Shown piece by piece: positions 11,080-23,100 of a stretch of DNA of 64,000 bases; position 1 is the first letter of the stretch; each line of letters begins with the position of its first letter. Made by a program: the position numbers and the translations under genes. The stretch covers positions 193,998,001 to 194,062,000 of the forward strand of contig JBITNC010000001.1 in assembly GCA_050084985.1 (NCBI GenBank), written 5' to 3'. The stretch is from Nageia nagi. Lineage: Eukaryota; Pinophyta. The notes beneath the pieces are model-generated. The model was given only the letters and a program-made list of their open reading frames with translations. It had not been told where the DNA came from and did not search any database.

Positions 11080-12130
11080 AGATAAAACATAAAACTTTTT
11101 CAAATGCATAACATTGAATGGATTACATTCTTCTTTACCATAAATTGAAGATAGCTTATATGCAACTTTTCTAAAATTTTCAATGACAATATAAGGACCT
11201 ATCCAATTAGGTTCGAACTTACCTTTCCTTTCATTATCAAGGTCTTAGTGTTAGCAAGGTTTTTCTTTAAGACTAGGTCACCAAATTTGAACTATTTAGG
11301 TTTGATCTTTTTTCCATAAGCTTTTTGGATTCTAGAATGGTAAATATGAAGGTTTTCTAGAGCATTAACCCATATTTCATCTAGTACCTCTAGTTGGGCT
11401 AATCTAGCTTTTCTTCTATCCTCATCAAGAATGAGAGCATCTAGTGACACATGAAGAGACAAGATTTCTAGCTTAAGGGTAACTATAACTACATTAAAAT
11501 ACATCAAGGAGAAATGATTTTCCCCTATGGAAGTCCTTATAATTGTTCTATAAGATCACAAAGCATAATGGGGTTGTTAATTCCAATCTTTACCATGTTT
11601 TACAAAAGTTTTGGATAGGATACTCTTAATGATCTTGTTAGAAGCTTCAACTTGACCATTACCTTGGGGGTAATATGGAGTAGAGAAATTTCATTCAATA
11701 TGATATTTAGCAAAAAATTCTTTAACTTCATTACCTTTAAACCTAGGACCATTATCCATGAAAAAATTAGAAGGAACACCATATTTAGAAATGATAAACC
11801 CAATAAGAAATTTAACAATCTTACCTCTTTTTGTAGATTTCATGGGTATATCCTCCACCCATTTTGTGAAATATTTTGTAGCTATAATGATAAAATTATG
11901 TTCATATTTTGAAATAGGGTTAATTTTACTAATGAAATCAAGTTCCCAAATAGAAAAAGTCCAAGGACATGAAATAGAATGTAATGCATGAGAAGGAGAA
12001 GGTTGAATACTAGCATTCTTTTGACATTATTCATATTTATTTATATGGAATTCACAACATTCAAGCATAGTAGGCCAATAATAACTAATTCTAAGCAAAT
12101 TTTAATAAATAAATTTCTCTAAAGTATCCA
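11080..12130 (-). pseudogene. Element A integrase (decayed)
   Basis: Integrase inserts the cDNA into host DNA. On the minus strand, the catalytic core is recognisable near 11650-11800 (NGPRFKGNEVKEFF, then a YYPQGNGQVEASNK-like segment carrying the catalytic Glu). The C-terminal part has LDEDRRKARLAQLE and RIQKAYGKKIKPK at 11292-11420. The end of pol is a KGKFEPNWIGPY-like segment and then HLKKFYV at about 11080-11210. The blocks sit in different frames separated by stops. The HHCC finger should lie around 12000-12170 but is poorly preserved. Confidence 0.82.
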
Positions 12131-12173
12131 CCATAATGAGCTTGATGAAGGGCCATATCTACTTCATGCCTCA

Positions 12174-12815
12174 TTAAACAAAATACCTTCTATAAAAAAA
12201 ATAACCTAAAATGACATACTTAGTAGCTTGCTTTTTAATTTGAATACAATCATTATTATCAAAGGAAATAGTAATAATACCATATTTAAAATAATTGAAA
12301 ACATCTTCATACCATTCACATGCATTGATACAACTAGTAGAAAAATAATGATCTTCAATAACAAAATCATGGGAAGGATTATCAATGTTTTTGATTATGA
12401 GAATGGTCTCTTCATATTCTATGGTAATAAGAGCAAGAGAAGCGACACTAGCCATAGCATTTGCATACTTGTTTTTGTCTCTTGGAATGTTGTCAATTTC
12501 ATACTCATTGAAGTAGACAAGGAGATTTTCCACCATTTTATTATATGGTTGTAACTTGTGATATTTGGTGTTGTATATGTTGGATACTTGCTTCACAATT
12601 AGTTGAGAATCACCAAATATTTTGATCCTTTTTACTTTTATAAGTATTGCAACCTTTAGACCTAAAAGTATAACTTCATATTCTATCATATTATTAGTGT
12701 AATCAAAACTTAAATGGTAAGACATAGGGATAACATCACCATTGGGGTTCATAAGAATATTTTCTGACCCTACTCTATGAATGCATTTTGAACCATAAAA
12801 GAATAGGGTTCATTC
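12174..12815 (-). pseudogene. Element A archaeal-type RNase H (second RNase H)
   Basis: An open frame of 192 codons (12752 down to 12174) carries the plant-element aRNH pattern: NGDVIPMSYHLSFDYTNN, then MIEYEVILLGLKVA (Glu), IFGDSQLIVKQV (Asp), and NKYANAMASVAS where the family has Asp. Just upstream the first catalytic Asp of the DGS motif appears as Tyr (FYGSKC). Two of the four acidic positions are therefore lost. In living elements this domain sits between RNase H and integrase and is a hallmark of the Tat lineage. This is the longest open coding piece in element A. Confidence 0.85.
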
Positions 12816-13172
12816 ATCATTTTCCATGAAACCAACAAAAACTTATGGATACTCAAGCTTAAGAATATAGTGACAATGCAAGGACACAATGGTAGCACAT
12901 GGTTCAAGGGTGTTCTAGCTATCTACTTTAATTGGAAATTGTTCTTACATGCTAGATACTTCATTTCATGGGTGAATGGCAATGAAATTTGCTATATCCT
13001 TTCCCTTTTTTTACTTTTGAGTGATAAATATAAAATTAAATTCTTAAAGCAACATTACCCATGTTGCAGCCCTTCTAGATAGATAAGATTTAGACATGAG
13101 ATATCTAAAAGGATCTGCTTGAGATATGACATAAGTTTTATTTTTGAGCATGTAATATCTTAAATTTTTAGT

Positions 13173-14399
13173 TTATAAAACTATTTTAAAACACATCTTT
13201 TCAATCAAAGTATACCTTGTCTCATAATCAAGTAAAGTTTTTCTAACATAATAGATTTCTCTTTCCTTGTTGTTGTCATTCTTTTGAGCTAGAATTGCCC
13301 CTAATGCACTTAATGTTGCTGAAACATAAAGTAACAAACTCTTTTGTGAATTATAGGGGGCTAAAATCATAGCATTAGTGAGATACATTTTGATGTTATA
13401 CAAAAATTTTTGACACTTTTCATCCCAAATGAACTTCTCACCTTTCTTCATTAAATGAAAAAATGGAGAAGTCATATTTGCTAACTGAGAAATGAAACTT
13501 CTAATTTCTTGTACTTTCTCTTAAATACTTCTTAATTCCTTCAAGTTATTAGGAGGATACAAATCAACAATAGTTGAAACTTTCTTAGGGTACACCTTTA
13601 TACCTCTTCTAGAAATAAGGAACCAAAGCAATTTGCCTGATGAAATTGCAAATACACACTTTTAAGGATTTAATTTCAATTTTTACCCTATCATTCATTG
13701 GAATATCTTTATCAAATATAAAATGTGATCATATTTGGTTGTGTATTTGGCTAAAATGTCAACAACATACACCTCAACAATGTCATAGATCATATCATAG
13801 AACATAGTCACCATGGCTCTCTGATAAGTTGCACCTACATTCTTTAGACCAAAAGTCAATTCCATCCAACAAAACATGCCCCAAGGAGTAACAAAAATTA
13901 TCTTATGTTTTTCCTCTTTATTTATCCTAATCTAATTATAGCTAAAAAATTCATCCATGAAAGACAACACTTCATTATCTATTATTGAATCTATAATCAT
14001 ATTAATGTTAGGTAAAGGGAAGGCATCTTTGGGACATGCCTTGTTGATATCTCTAAAATTTGTGACACATCTAATTTCACCGTTAGGCTTAGCTATAGGT
14101 ACAATGTTAGAAATCCATGGAGAATAATCAATGAGAAAAATTAAACCAGTCATAAAGTATTTCTCAATTTCTTTCTTAATAGCAAGGGCTACTCTAGGAT
14201 GCATCTTTTTAAATTTTCATTGAACAAATTTGATATTTTCATTGAAAATGAGGATATGAGTTATTAAATCAAGATCAATACAAAGCATATCATAATAATA
14301 CCAATAAAATATATCAAAAACTCTTTTAATAGTATATGGTAACTTTCTCATTCTTTCAGGGTTAACCAAGATCCTATTTTGATCAATTGTGGGTACCAA
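13173..14399 (-). pseudogene. Element A reverse transcriptase and first RNase H
   Basis: Reading leftwards from 14399: a pre-RT segment (ERMRKLPYTIKRVF), a stop after FVQ, then MHPRVALAIKKEIEKY and the RT fingers/palm with DYSPWISNIVP, PNGEIRCVTNFRDINKACP and FPLPNINMIIDS at 13932-14204. The 13695-13877 segment has LTFGLKNVGATYQRAM, and the catalytic YVDD box reads YVVD, so one Asp is lost. RNase H follows at 13173-13475 (MKKGEKFIWDEKCQKF; LLLYVSATLSALGAILAQ, where the family's first Asp is Val). A frameshift at 13880-13930 and many stops make it inactive. Confidence 0.9.
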
Positions 14400-14419
14400 T
14401 ATTGACTTCTATTATTTCT

Positions 14420-15657
14420 TCACTAAGAAAAGATATTTAATCATTGAGTTAGGAAGGCATGGTAAATGCCCCCATTCCTACATACAAACTCATCTATAAG
14501 AGATGGGAATAATAGAGCAATGGTGCTAAAAACCCAATGTTGTCACTCTATTAAGGGATGGGAAGATAGAATGTGAAAGAAAGATTACCTAGACCTAGGA
14601 GTGAATCAATGAAAAATGAACAAAACATGAATAAAAATGAATATGGAAAAATAAAAAATAACCAAAAATAAAAGGAAAGGTGAGGCTATAACCTATAATA
14701 TCTACATCATCCATATATACCTCCTCATCAAAATATGCCTGCTATCACAAAAACCATGCTCCAAGCATCTTTTTACTAGATTTAGGGAACTCACTCCATG
14801 CCCCTAGCTTCTCAAGGATGGCATCATCAATCCTAAAAATTTCCAATCAAACCAAAGTTGTAGGAGGTGGGAATGAATTTGTATAATAAGCCTATAATTC
14901 CTCTATTGTTCAATGCATCATCCCATAATGTAGCCACTCATCATATATGTATCTAGTACAACCTTGATTACAATTTTTCACATGTTGAACTTTTAAAACT
15001 AATGAAGATGAGTTAAGTGTAGATTCATCAAACCCAACACCAATTGTTATTTTGTGCTAACCTTCATTTGGAATGGGTTCTATGATACATTAATCATTTT
15101 TACATAATCATTTTCCACCATAATGATATTTATTCATATATTCATTAGTAAATGTAGAATCAATGCTATTGAAATGTATACTTACCTAACCTAGTATTTT
15201 TTGCAAAATAAAAGCTATATCTACATCATTGGATGTACTTTTTCCTTTATACACTTGGTATAGGATACTAAAATGTTTAATGGGATCATTTTTTTGCTCA
15301 AGAATGGAGTAGTAGCACTTGATTTTAGACTCTTTCAAGTAGTATCACTAAGTTGTTTTGACTACAAGTGGTCATCTGAGCTCTTTGAAGTTCTCCCAAA
15401 TATCTCTCTCCAATATTCTATATACACCCATGCTTACCTCTTATGAGGTGAAAGATATAATAGATGTTGGTGGAGGTTCCTCACTTTTGACCAAATCATA
15501 AGGAATTTAAAACCTTTTAGTTGCTTGACACACATCTATAGCATTGTCTTTTGCATAAATAGTAACCTATTTTCCTTTATACATAAATTTGATCGATCGA
15601 TGCAAAGTAGAAGTAACAACCCTAATCTTATGGATCCATGGTCTACCAAGAAACAAG
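14420..15657 (-). pseudogene. Element A spacer between protease and RT
   Basis: About 1.2 kb with only weak coding signal. The best stretch is on the minus strand around 14780-14950, with a DDAILEKLGAWSEFP-like reading preceded by PPPTTLV. Such a spacer exists between protease and RT in Tat-type polyproteins, but I cannot assign a function. Confidence 0.5.
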
Positions 15658-16106
15658 TTATATGGTAAATTTACTTGAAAATATACATTTTTTATAAAAC
15701 ATTTTACCACCTACTTCAATATGCATAGATACATATCTAATACATTCTATTTTAGTATTATCAAATCCTTTAATGTTAATAGTGGTTCTTTTCATTTTTG
15801 CATATATGGAAGGAAAATATTTTTCCAACAAATCAACAGAACATACATTGACATTTGAACTAGTATAAATCAAATATTTTTAATAGGAGTACCATCAATA
15901 TTAACATGAATATAGAGTCTTAAATTTTTCTCAATGATATCTTCACTAGGCAATTCACTCTCTTGAAAGAAAAGCATGTTACAAATCAACTCAGTATCAA
16001 GATTACCTACTAATTCAATAAATTTAGCAACAAGAATATTTGTATCAACTTCAATTTTATTAAATGTATCAACAAAAGCATCTCTATGTTTAATTGATAA
16101 TTGCAA
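15658..16106 (-). pseudogene. Element A aspartic protease region
   Basis: The minus strand carries two adjacent open pieces. 15870-16106 has HRDAFVDTFNKIEVDTN and ends YIHVNIDGTPIKN. 15658-15873 begins IYTSSNVNVCSVDLLEKYF and continues with TINIKGFDN. The YTSSNVNV motif stands at the D-T/S-G active-site position of a retropepsin, with both Asp and Gly replaced, so it is inactive. A one-base frame change separates the two pieces at about 15870. Confidence 0.75.
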
Positions 16107-16149
16107 AATTTTGAAAATACTTATCTTGGCATGAGTTACCTTTAGTTGT

Positions 16150-17295
16150 TTGAGGAATTGTTACATACCAGGATTGCAAGGGATCCTCATTCACTTTTTG
16201 TAGCCAAATTGACATTCCCTTTGGGCCTTCCTCTCCTAGTAATGCCACATAGTTTCTAGTTGAAGATGATGTTAACTATGGGTGGTTTGACATCCTTAGA
16301 ATCTATTACACAAGCCTCATATTGTATCTTACCATCAACTAGCAATTTTTGCAATTGCTTTCTCAAGATCATACATGCATTTATTCTATGACCTTTGAAT
16401 TTGCAATATTTTTATAATTCTAATCCATTGTACCAACTAGGTTTATCATCATGAGGACCTAGCTCTTACTTTGGATAAAATTTGACTTCCTTATCTTCTT
16501 TTTTTTATATCTACATCCCTTAATTTATTTTCTAAGGTTTGCATATTTCAAGTCACCCATATCAACTAAGAACTTCTCTTTTTGGGTAAGCCTATAAACA
16601 ATCTCAATAAAGAGTAAGGTCATGTAGTCTAGGGCTATGAATTTTAGTGTATTATGGATATTATGGAAAAAAAAACATGGATGTGGCATGGAACTCATAC
16701 AAGTGTTCAAGAACCAAGCTCCATATTTTCTAAAATCTTTGGGAAAAATTATCAAATCGCTCATTGGGACCTTGGATGGCACTAACTAGATCAAAAAAAA
16801 TTATTTGTCTAGAAGCAAAATATTTGAAATGCATATAAAATTTTGAGATAAGTTATACATAATAATTAATCAACTTAATGGGTAAAGAGAAGTACCAATT
16901 GAGTGCATCACTTCTGAATGTGGTAGGGAAATATTTGGCCATCAAATTATCATTCATGCCAAATTTCAACTCAAATTTTATTTTGAGAGACTTGATATGA
17001 GCCATAGGATCTCCTTCACCATTGTATATATCAAAAATAAGTTTCACTTGTAGATCAGATGTCCTAGTATTGTGAATCTCATCACATAATGGATTCAAAT
17101 CCCTATTCATAGGTGGAGCACCTCCACAGGATCGATTATTGCCCCCAACGTTAGAGGCTTCACCTCTTTCTTAATTTCCATATAGCATATTATTAAGATT
17201 ATATTTGGTATCCTCATAAAAGATATTGACCATGAAAATAAATTGATTAGGTTCCATTTCTGAAATACTTGAAATGCAAGATTATTCCTATCCAA
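16150..17295 (-). pseudogene. Element A gag
   Basis: The capsid-like core is clear at 16853-17110 (minus): MNRDLNPLCDEIHN, then DIYNGEGDPMAHIKSLKIKF, ELKFGMNDNLMAKYFPTTF and DALNWYFSLP. This matches the Retrotrans_gag pattern, in which a Trp-Tyr/Phe lies near the end of the capsid helices. Downstream fragments (16525-16782) include VDMGDLKYANLRK. A zinc-knuckle-like stretch is expected near 16370-16430 but is broken by stops. Gag would package element RNA in cytoplasmic particles. Confidence 0.85.
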
Positions 17296-17364
17296 AATCC
17301 TAGAGTTTTAGTGTAACTAGTGAAGGATAAAGTGATGTATGGAAAAGAAGTTAGGTTCTCTAAT

Positions 17365-18066
17365 TGTTATAACTAAAATAATAATTATCATAATTATTTA
17401 TATAATAATTAAATTATATAATTAAATAAAATAACAAGAAATTTATGACATGAAAGATGAAAAATATCAACTTAACCTTAACCTATCAAAATTGGATTAA
17501 TGAAAGATACAAACCTATACTTTACCTACAATGAAGAATAGAGGTGGGATTCAATCCAGAGAGAATGAATGATGAGATTTTGCAAAAAATAGAGCCACTA
17601 ATTCAACATAAACCCAATTATGATGTCAAAAATCTAATGAAAATGGTTGTTTACCTTTCTAGAATGCCTCATTTCCAATCTCAATGTCATCATCCCACCT
17701 TAAATGCTCTAAATCTCAATTGTGAAGGGATCAAAGATCACCGTAATGGAGAGCTCAAAGTATAACAAAATCTAGAGCTGATAGGTGGCATTAAGAAACA
17801 CCAAGCAAGATTGACACAAATATATTTCCACCTACCAAGGATTTGGGATTATGTCATGTCATGTCATATCTTTGATTATGCACAACCCCTCCACCTTTAT
17901 AGGTAACAAGTCTAGTGCCAAGACTCCTCCTTAGGATTATTGTAATGTTGAGCTGACCTGTTACCACAAAATATAAAGGTAGATGAGAGTACACATTTAA
18001 CAAATTAAATAAATCATTTTTAAAAAATTATTTTAATTAAATCAAAATTCCTTTTAGATTTTAATA
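17365..18066 (-). repeat. 5' LTR of element A
   Basis: 702 bp, starting TGTTATAACTAAAATAATAA on the plus strand and homologous to 9009-10162 minus its insertion. It ends TTTAATA where the partner has GTTAACA, so the terminal CA has decayed to TA. The same TATA-like word (minus-strand cctataaagg, about 17895) is kept. GTTAG follows at 18067-18071. Confidence 0.9.
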
Positions 18067-18071
18067 GTTAG
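18067..18071. repeat. Target-site duplication of element A (right), GTTAG
   Basis: Matches 9004-9008 exactly. The PPR reading resumes immediately (atgtaaatccaaactctg). Confidence 0.85.
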
Positions 18072-19065
18072 ATGTAAATCCAAACTCTGTAACCTTTGCT
18101 AACATTCTTCTAACATGTGCCACCATGGGAGCTCTAGAATAAGGTATGAACATCCATAAAAGAGTCATTGAAAATGCTTTTACATTGAATGTTGTAGTTG
18201 TGAATGCCCTAATAGGCATGCATGCAAAATATAAAAGAATACACATGCTTAAGAATTATTTAACAAGATTAATAATACAAATATAATTTCATGTAATACA
18301 ATGATCTTGAGGATATGCACAAAATGGATTTTTTGAAAAGGCACTGAAGAATTATACATAGATGCAATCATTAGATGTAAAACCAAACTTTGCAACCTTT
18401 TCCAACATTCTTACATGTTCCACCATGAGAGCTCTAGAATAATGTATGGACATCCATCAAAGAGTTAAACATATTTTTACTTCAAATGTTGTGGTTGTAA
18501 ATTCCCTGATAATCATGTATGCAAAATATGAAAGAATATACAAGGCTAAAGAATTATTTAAAAAAATGCATGATGTAGACATAGTTTAATGGAATGCAAT
18601 GATCTTGAGGATATACATAAAATAGGTTTTATAAAAAGGTTTTAGATTCTTTTAAGATGTTGTAATTATCATATGCAAAGCCAAAATTTGTAATTGTTCC
18701 CAGCATTCTTCCATCATATGCCACCATGGGAGATTTAAAAGAAGGTATGGACATCCATCAAAGAGTAGTTGAAAATGGTTTTGCATTGAACGTTGTGGTT
18801 GAGAATTCCCTGATAGGCATGTATGCAAAATGTAGAAGAATACATAAGGACTAAGAATTATTTGATAAATGCATGATATAGATATAATTTCATGCAATGC
18901 AATGATTGAAGAATATACAATTCATGGATACAACATAGATTCCCTTAAACTCTTTGATATTCTAAAATACTTAGGAACCAACCCTAATAGCATGACTTTT
19001 ATATTGCTTTACTTGCATCCAACCATGTAGTTCTAGTGGATGATGGATATAAATATTTTAATAAC
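18072..19065 (+). pseudogene. Tandem PPR pseudogene array, right part and C-terminal motif
   Basis: Continuation of the array at 7790-9003. Anchors fall at 18207, 18504 and 18808. Deleting element A plus one GTTAG places 18207 exactly 303 bp after the anchor at 8841. At 18900-19030 the reading changes to HGYNIDSLKLFDILKYLGTN followed by PNSMTFI, the typical late motif of plant PLS-class PPR proteins. A YYCI-like tail follows until about 19065. Stops and frameshifts are present throughout. Confidence 0.85.
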
Positions 19066-19109
19066 ATGAGTGATTCTTATTGCATTATTACTTGGATGTA
19101 TAATTACAT

Positions 19110-19310
19110 AATTATGTTCAAATGATTCAAATATATTTTATAGCTTCAATTATGTTCAAAATTCAAGTGATTCAAATATGCTCTACAATTTCAATTATGC
19201 TAAAACGATTCAAATATGCTCTAAAATTTCAATTATGCTTAAAATTCAAATGATTAAAATATGGTATACAATTTTAATTATGCTTAAATGATTCAAATAT
19301 GCTCTACAAT
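19110..19310. repeat. Alternating 38/45-bp satellite
   Basis: Five units start with aattatg(c/t)t and contain gattcaaatatgctcta. Their lengths alternate 38, 45, 38, 45, 38 bp because of a 7-bp insertion (aaaattc), giving an 83-bp higher-order period. It lies just downstream of the PPR relic. A related inverted stretch is present at 39110-39200. Confidence 0.8.
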
Positions 19311-19486
19311 AATGCTAACACAATATTTAATTTACAAGCACCAAGTAGACACATCCATTTTTAAAGAAAATATTTGAATCACATTTATCTACTTTAGCAT
19401 AAATATTTGAATGTAAAACATAATATGCAACATATTTAGGGTTTAACAAAAAGGAATTATTGCCACAAATTCATTTATTCCTAAAT

Positions 19487-19491
19487 TCTCT
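19487..19491. repeat. Target-site duplication of element C (left), TCTCT
   Basis: Identical to 30795-30799 on the far side of element C. Confidence 0.75.
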
Positions 19492-20293
19492 TTTCGAAAT
19501 GTTTTTAGTGATCCCTAATATTAAACTAGGTAAAAACAATAGTAAAACATTGACATTAGATCATAAGAATAATAATGTGAAGTATAACATAATAAAAATG
19601 AATAAAGTAAATTCAAATCATTGGATCAAGATAAAATAAATGCACTAACAAGAAAGGTATAAAAATATATCTAAATACCAATTTAACCTTACCTCCAATG
19701 ATGAGGATTATATGTAGATAAAAGCTTATCAAAGATAGTAACCTTGATATGTGAATCTCCATATAACAAAGCAGACTGAAACCTTAGCATGGATGCCCAA
19801 GATAGTATGGATGTAGAGCTCCAAATAGTAGTGCTAGCATGTACAGAATCACAAATGTTGAGCATATTAAGAATAGAGTTCACAACCAAGATCCAATAGA
19901 AAACAAAATAGCAATAAGTCAAGCCAATTGTATAATTGCAAAAGATAGAACAACAGATATACTCATGTGATAACAAGATACCAATCTCAATAAGAAGCAT
20001 TAAGAAACACCTAAATGTATGTATTAAATATCAAGATAAAATTTTGATGCTTTCCCATATAACCATACTTACCTTTAAATATGAAAGAGTACCTCCACAT
20101 AGAGGCTAATGCCGATGCTGGTGTACCTTACACAAATAAAGAAAAGATTATAACAGAAGTGTCTTAAGTGGGCCAACATAATATATATGATATAATATTA
20201 TATTAATATAATGAAATAGTTAAGTAAATAATATTAACATAATAGAATACCTAAGCAGGACCACCTCAGGTGGACCAAAGTTAGGTGTTAATA
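19492..20293 (-). repeat. 3' LTR of element C
   Basis: 802 bp. Shares landmarks with 30024-30794: agtga(t/c)ccctaatattaaacta, cattggatcaagataaa, gtacctccacatagaggcta and gaagtgtcttaagt. The start TTTTCG/TGTTG and end TTAATA show decayed TG...CA termini. The minus-strand polypurine tract ggaaaggggtgcatc is adjacent (20294-20308). Confidence 0.9.
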
Positions 20294-21254
20294 GATGCAC
20301 CCCTTTCCAAATATAATGAAATGAAATGACTTTAAAATGAAATTATATTTGCAAAGTAGAAAAAAGTGAAGAAACTTTTGATAGTTCCCTATTTTGTATT
20401 AGAACCATTCAATCATAAAATGTTGATGATATATGTTGCCCCCTTTTTTCCTTGGTTCTAAAGTGGAATGGGTATCCATGAAATGAGAACAACCAAGAGC
20501 AAAGAATGACCTGAAAAGAAGAGATAGAAAATAACATCTTCCAAAAAGCATATAGATATATTAAAGGACATATTTTAGATAATAATATCATGTAAAATCA
20601 TGTCATAATGTAGATACTTAATGCCTAAATAATGAAATTATATATCATAATAAAGGGATCGCAAAAATTGCCATGAAGTGATGGTTAATACCCCAACTAA
20701 CAAAGGGAGTGATCATAATAAGAGCATACTAACATTTTATCATAATCATAACATGTAAGAAAATATCATAAGTCATGAACATGAGAGATAAGGGTGTTAA
20801 GGGAGATAACCTTCACATTCCTAAGGGCATGCCCCCAAGATAGAGTAAAAATTAATAATATACACCAACATCAATGTTGGGTTACTTATGCATTTTCTCA
20901 TCTCAAATCACTAATCATAAACTTCTAAAGTATTTTGATTTCTCTATTGTGAACTAAAAACCATTATGTCTATCCTTGTGATATTTTTTAAACCATGTCA
21001 TGCATTACTTCCTTTGACAAACCAGGATTGAACTGATAAACTTACACAAAAATTTGACTATAAATAGAGTAGTAGATAAGATGATTAACATAAACATAAC
21101 AACTTGACCATAAAGACATGAAAACATAAACACATAATGGTTAATTATATTCCCAACCAAAAAAGAGAACATGTGATGGTTAATTATACCCCAACCAACA
21201 AAGGGGTAGTATGCAATGCATTATGCAATCTAGACTACATAAATGTGTACAACT
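20294..21254 (-). other. 3' non-coding tail of element C
   Basis: No coding similarity. It shares the repeated word ggttaat-(ta)taccccaac(c/t)aacaaagg (near 20684, 21127 and 21180) with the tail of element E, and the same layout just inside the LTR. Element D is inserted at its left-hand end of homology, at 21254/21255. Confidence 0.65.
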
Positions 21255-21977
21255 TATTAATCTAAAATGGATTAAGTGGAGGTTGATCTCTTAAATAGCT
21301 ATCCCAAAGATTTTTTTTTCTTAAAGGTTAGCTATAATCTAAAATCTAGAGGTTCAATTCTACAAGAAGAAAAGCAACCATGCTATACTGATAGAGTTAT
21401 CAAAGCATTAACACCATGGATTAAGATGAGTTATAAAAGGAAGTTAAATGGACAAGGTCAATTAGATAGTTAGAACATCCTATATAACTCAACTATTCAC
21501 TATGATTCATATCCAATCCTAATTAAGGCTATATTCTACATTGTTATAAGGTTGGGAGGTTTGGAGAGTTTGTAAAGAATACCAAGAGTCATTTTTGTGA
21601 ATTGTTCATTCTCTATTGTAGAAGATTATCTTATTATATAAGAGTGTTGCAGAGGTATGTAAGAGGTGTATTACTATCATTTGATGTTATCTCCATTATA
21701 AACATACACATTGTAATGCTTTATAGACAATATAAGAGAAGCACTCCCATTCCACATTGGATTAGCCCACATTGGATGAACTAAGGTAAATCACTATATC
21801 ATATTGATGCATGTATGTGGTTGAAATTAATTTACATTTTTTATTATTTTAGTATTAAATTCAATTTATCAAATTACATATGCACTTGATGGGTAATATG
21901 GTGAATGTATTTTTATTTTTCAAATATTTAAGTAAGGATATTAATATGCTATAAGCATATGATGATTATGGATCACA
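21255..21977 (+). repeat. 5' LTR of element D
   Basis: 723 bp, homologous to 26652-27369. Shared landmarks are accaagagtcatttttgtga, ggtgtattactatcatttga, ttgatgcatgtatgtggttg and atgctataagcat. It ends ggatcaca immediately before the primer site. The first bases (tattaatct) are the decayed counterpart of TGTGATCC. Confidence 0.9.
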
Positions 21978-21996
21978 TGGTATCAATATGCAAGTT
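21978..21996 (+). promoter_or_regulatory. Primer-binding site of element D (initiator tRNA-Met type)
   Basis: tggtatcaatatgcaagtt follows the 5' LTR directly. The usual plant initiator-Met site begins TGGTATCAGAGC. The first eight bases are intact and the rest is diverged. Confidence 0.7.
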
Positions 21997-22152
21997 ATCA
22001 AAATTTTGAGGGAAGTTTCTATGGATTTTATAATGCCAACACTGTGCAAGCCTATATAGAGAGAGTACATATCATGATTATTGATGTTTGAAAGGATATC
22101 TCAAAGAGATGAGTTATTTTTTTAGGAACCTAATATTGGTATATGGAGAAGA

Positions 22153-23100
22153 ATGATTTTTATAGAGCCAATAGAGGAAGAACAACATCAGAATATTCAT
22201 ACCATGTTATATGTTGATTTTGAGAGGAGATTTGTTGCAATAGGGAATTATTTGGCAAGATTGAATGAATGCATGGTTGGAGTTCATTCAAATAATAATA
22301 ATAATAATAATAATCAAAGAAAACATCATAATGGACAAGAAAGAGGACTTGATAAATCATCATCATCATCATCTCATTCCATTTTGTTTAAGGTGGAGAT
22401 CCTTACTTTTGGTGTAGAGCTTGATGTTGATAAATTAAACAATTGGCTAAAATAATTAGAGGTATAATTTTATATCCAAGGTGTTGTTAGTGATGTTAAT
22501 AAAATCTCTTTTGCAAGATTAAAGATTGGTGGACATGCATTGGTTTGGTGGGAGAGTCATGTTGAAACTCTTCAAAATGAAAACTACTTATAAGTTTCTT
22601 TTTACGAATATGTTAAGAAATTGATGAAGGATCAGTTCTATTATTTGGTATATTATAAAAAACAATTGATAAAAAGGTAATTATTTAGATAACAAAGAGG
22701 GAAATCAATTTAAGAATACATCATTGAATTTAGGAATGAAACTAATTTGCTTGGTGTTTCACTCAAATATCCTAAAACATTGATGAAGTACATTAGAGGG
22801 TTTCATAGTCATTTTCAAAAGACTATCATGTTGTTTAATCCTTGAAATCTTGATCAAGTTTGTATTCAAGCACAATATTTGGAAGAAGATGGTAAGGCAA
22901 GAAGGAAATATGAAGACTACAAGTAGGATTCAAATTCAAAGAGCTAACAAGATAAAGGGAAATATCAAGAGAAATGAAAAGGTAAGAAAGATGCTAAAAC
23001 TACTAATAATTAAAAGAAAGAGGGTGACAATAGGCATTGCAATCATTATTGCAAGGATGGTCATGTTGAAGAGAAATATTGGAAACTTCATCTAGAATTA
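22153..23100 (+). pseudogene. Element D gag
   Basis: The first open piece (22153-22455, 100 codons) carries a poly-Asn tract and poly-Ser tract encoded by microsatellites, then FKVEILTFGVELDVDKLNNW, matching the start of the Gag capsid. The capsid continues through stops: FARLKIGGHALVWWESH, then a Y-IEFRNETNLLGVS-like segment and YIRGFHSHFQKTI. A basic Lys-rich tail and a single degenerate CCHC knuckle (HCNHYCKDGHVEEKYW) end it. Inactive because of several stops. Confidence 0.85.
22291..22373. repeat. (AAT)8 and (TCA)n microsatellites inside D gag
   Basis: (AAT)8 lies at 22291-22314 and a TCA/CAT run at 22357-22373. They encode poly-Asn and poly-Ser in the gag frame and could have expanded after insertion. 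Confidence 0.95.

Larger units (their letters stand above)
9009..18066 (-). mobile_element. Ty3/Gypsy LTR retrotransposon A (Tat-like, dual RNase H), minus strand
   Basis: Near full-length but decayed element of ~9.06 kb, coding on the minus strand, with direct LTRs at both ends and a perfect 5-bp duplication GTTAG. In coding order: 5' LTR 17365-18066, gag 16150-17295, protease region 15658-16106, ~1.2-kb spacer, reverse transcriptase and RNase H 13173-14399, archaeal-type RNase H 12174-12815, integrase 11080-12130, a long 3' non-coding tail with 35-bp repeats, and 3' LTR 9009-10162. The second RNase H and the long tail point to the Tat lineage. It interrupts a PPR array and was itself hit by a solo LTR. 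The primer site next to the 5' LTR (minus-strand attagagaacctaac) could not be assigned to a tRNA with confidence. Confidence 0.9.

Noticed and set aside
11600-11991. Overlapping plus-strand frames (11652-11912, 11758-11991) and a minus frame at 11600-11818
   Set aside because: They are shadows of the element A integrase, whose real reading is another minus-strand frame with recognisable motifs.
12228-12554. 108-codon plus-strand frame
   Set aside because: Antisense of the archaeal-type RNase H of element A, which has a clear motif match on the minus strand.
22160-22372. Tyr-rich minus-strand frame
   Set aside because: Produced by the (AAT)n and (TCA)n microsatellites read backwards within the element D gag.
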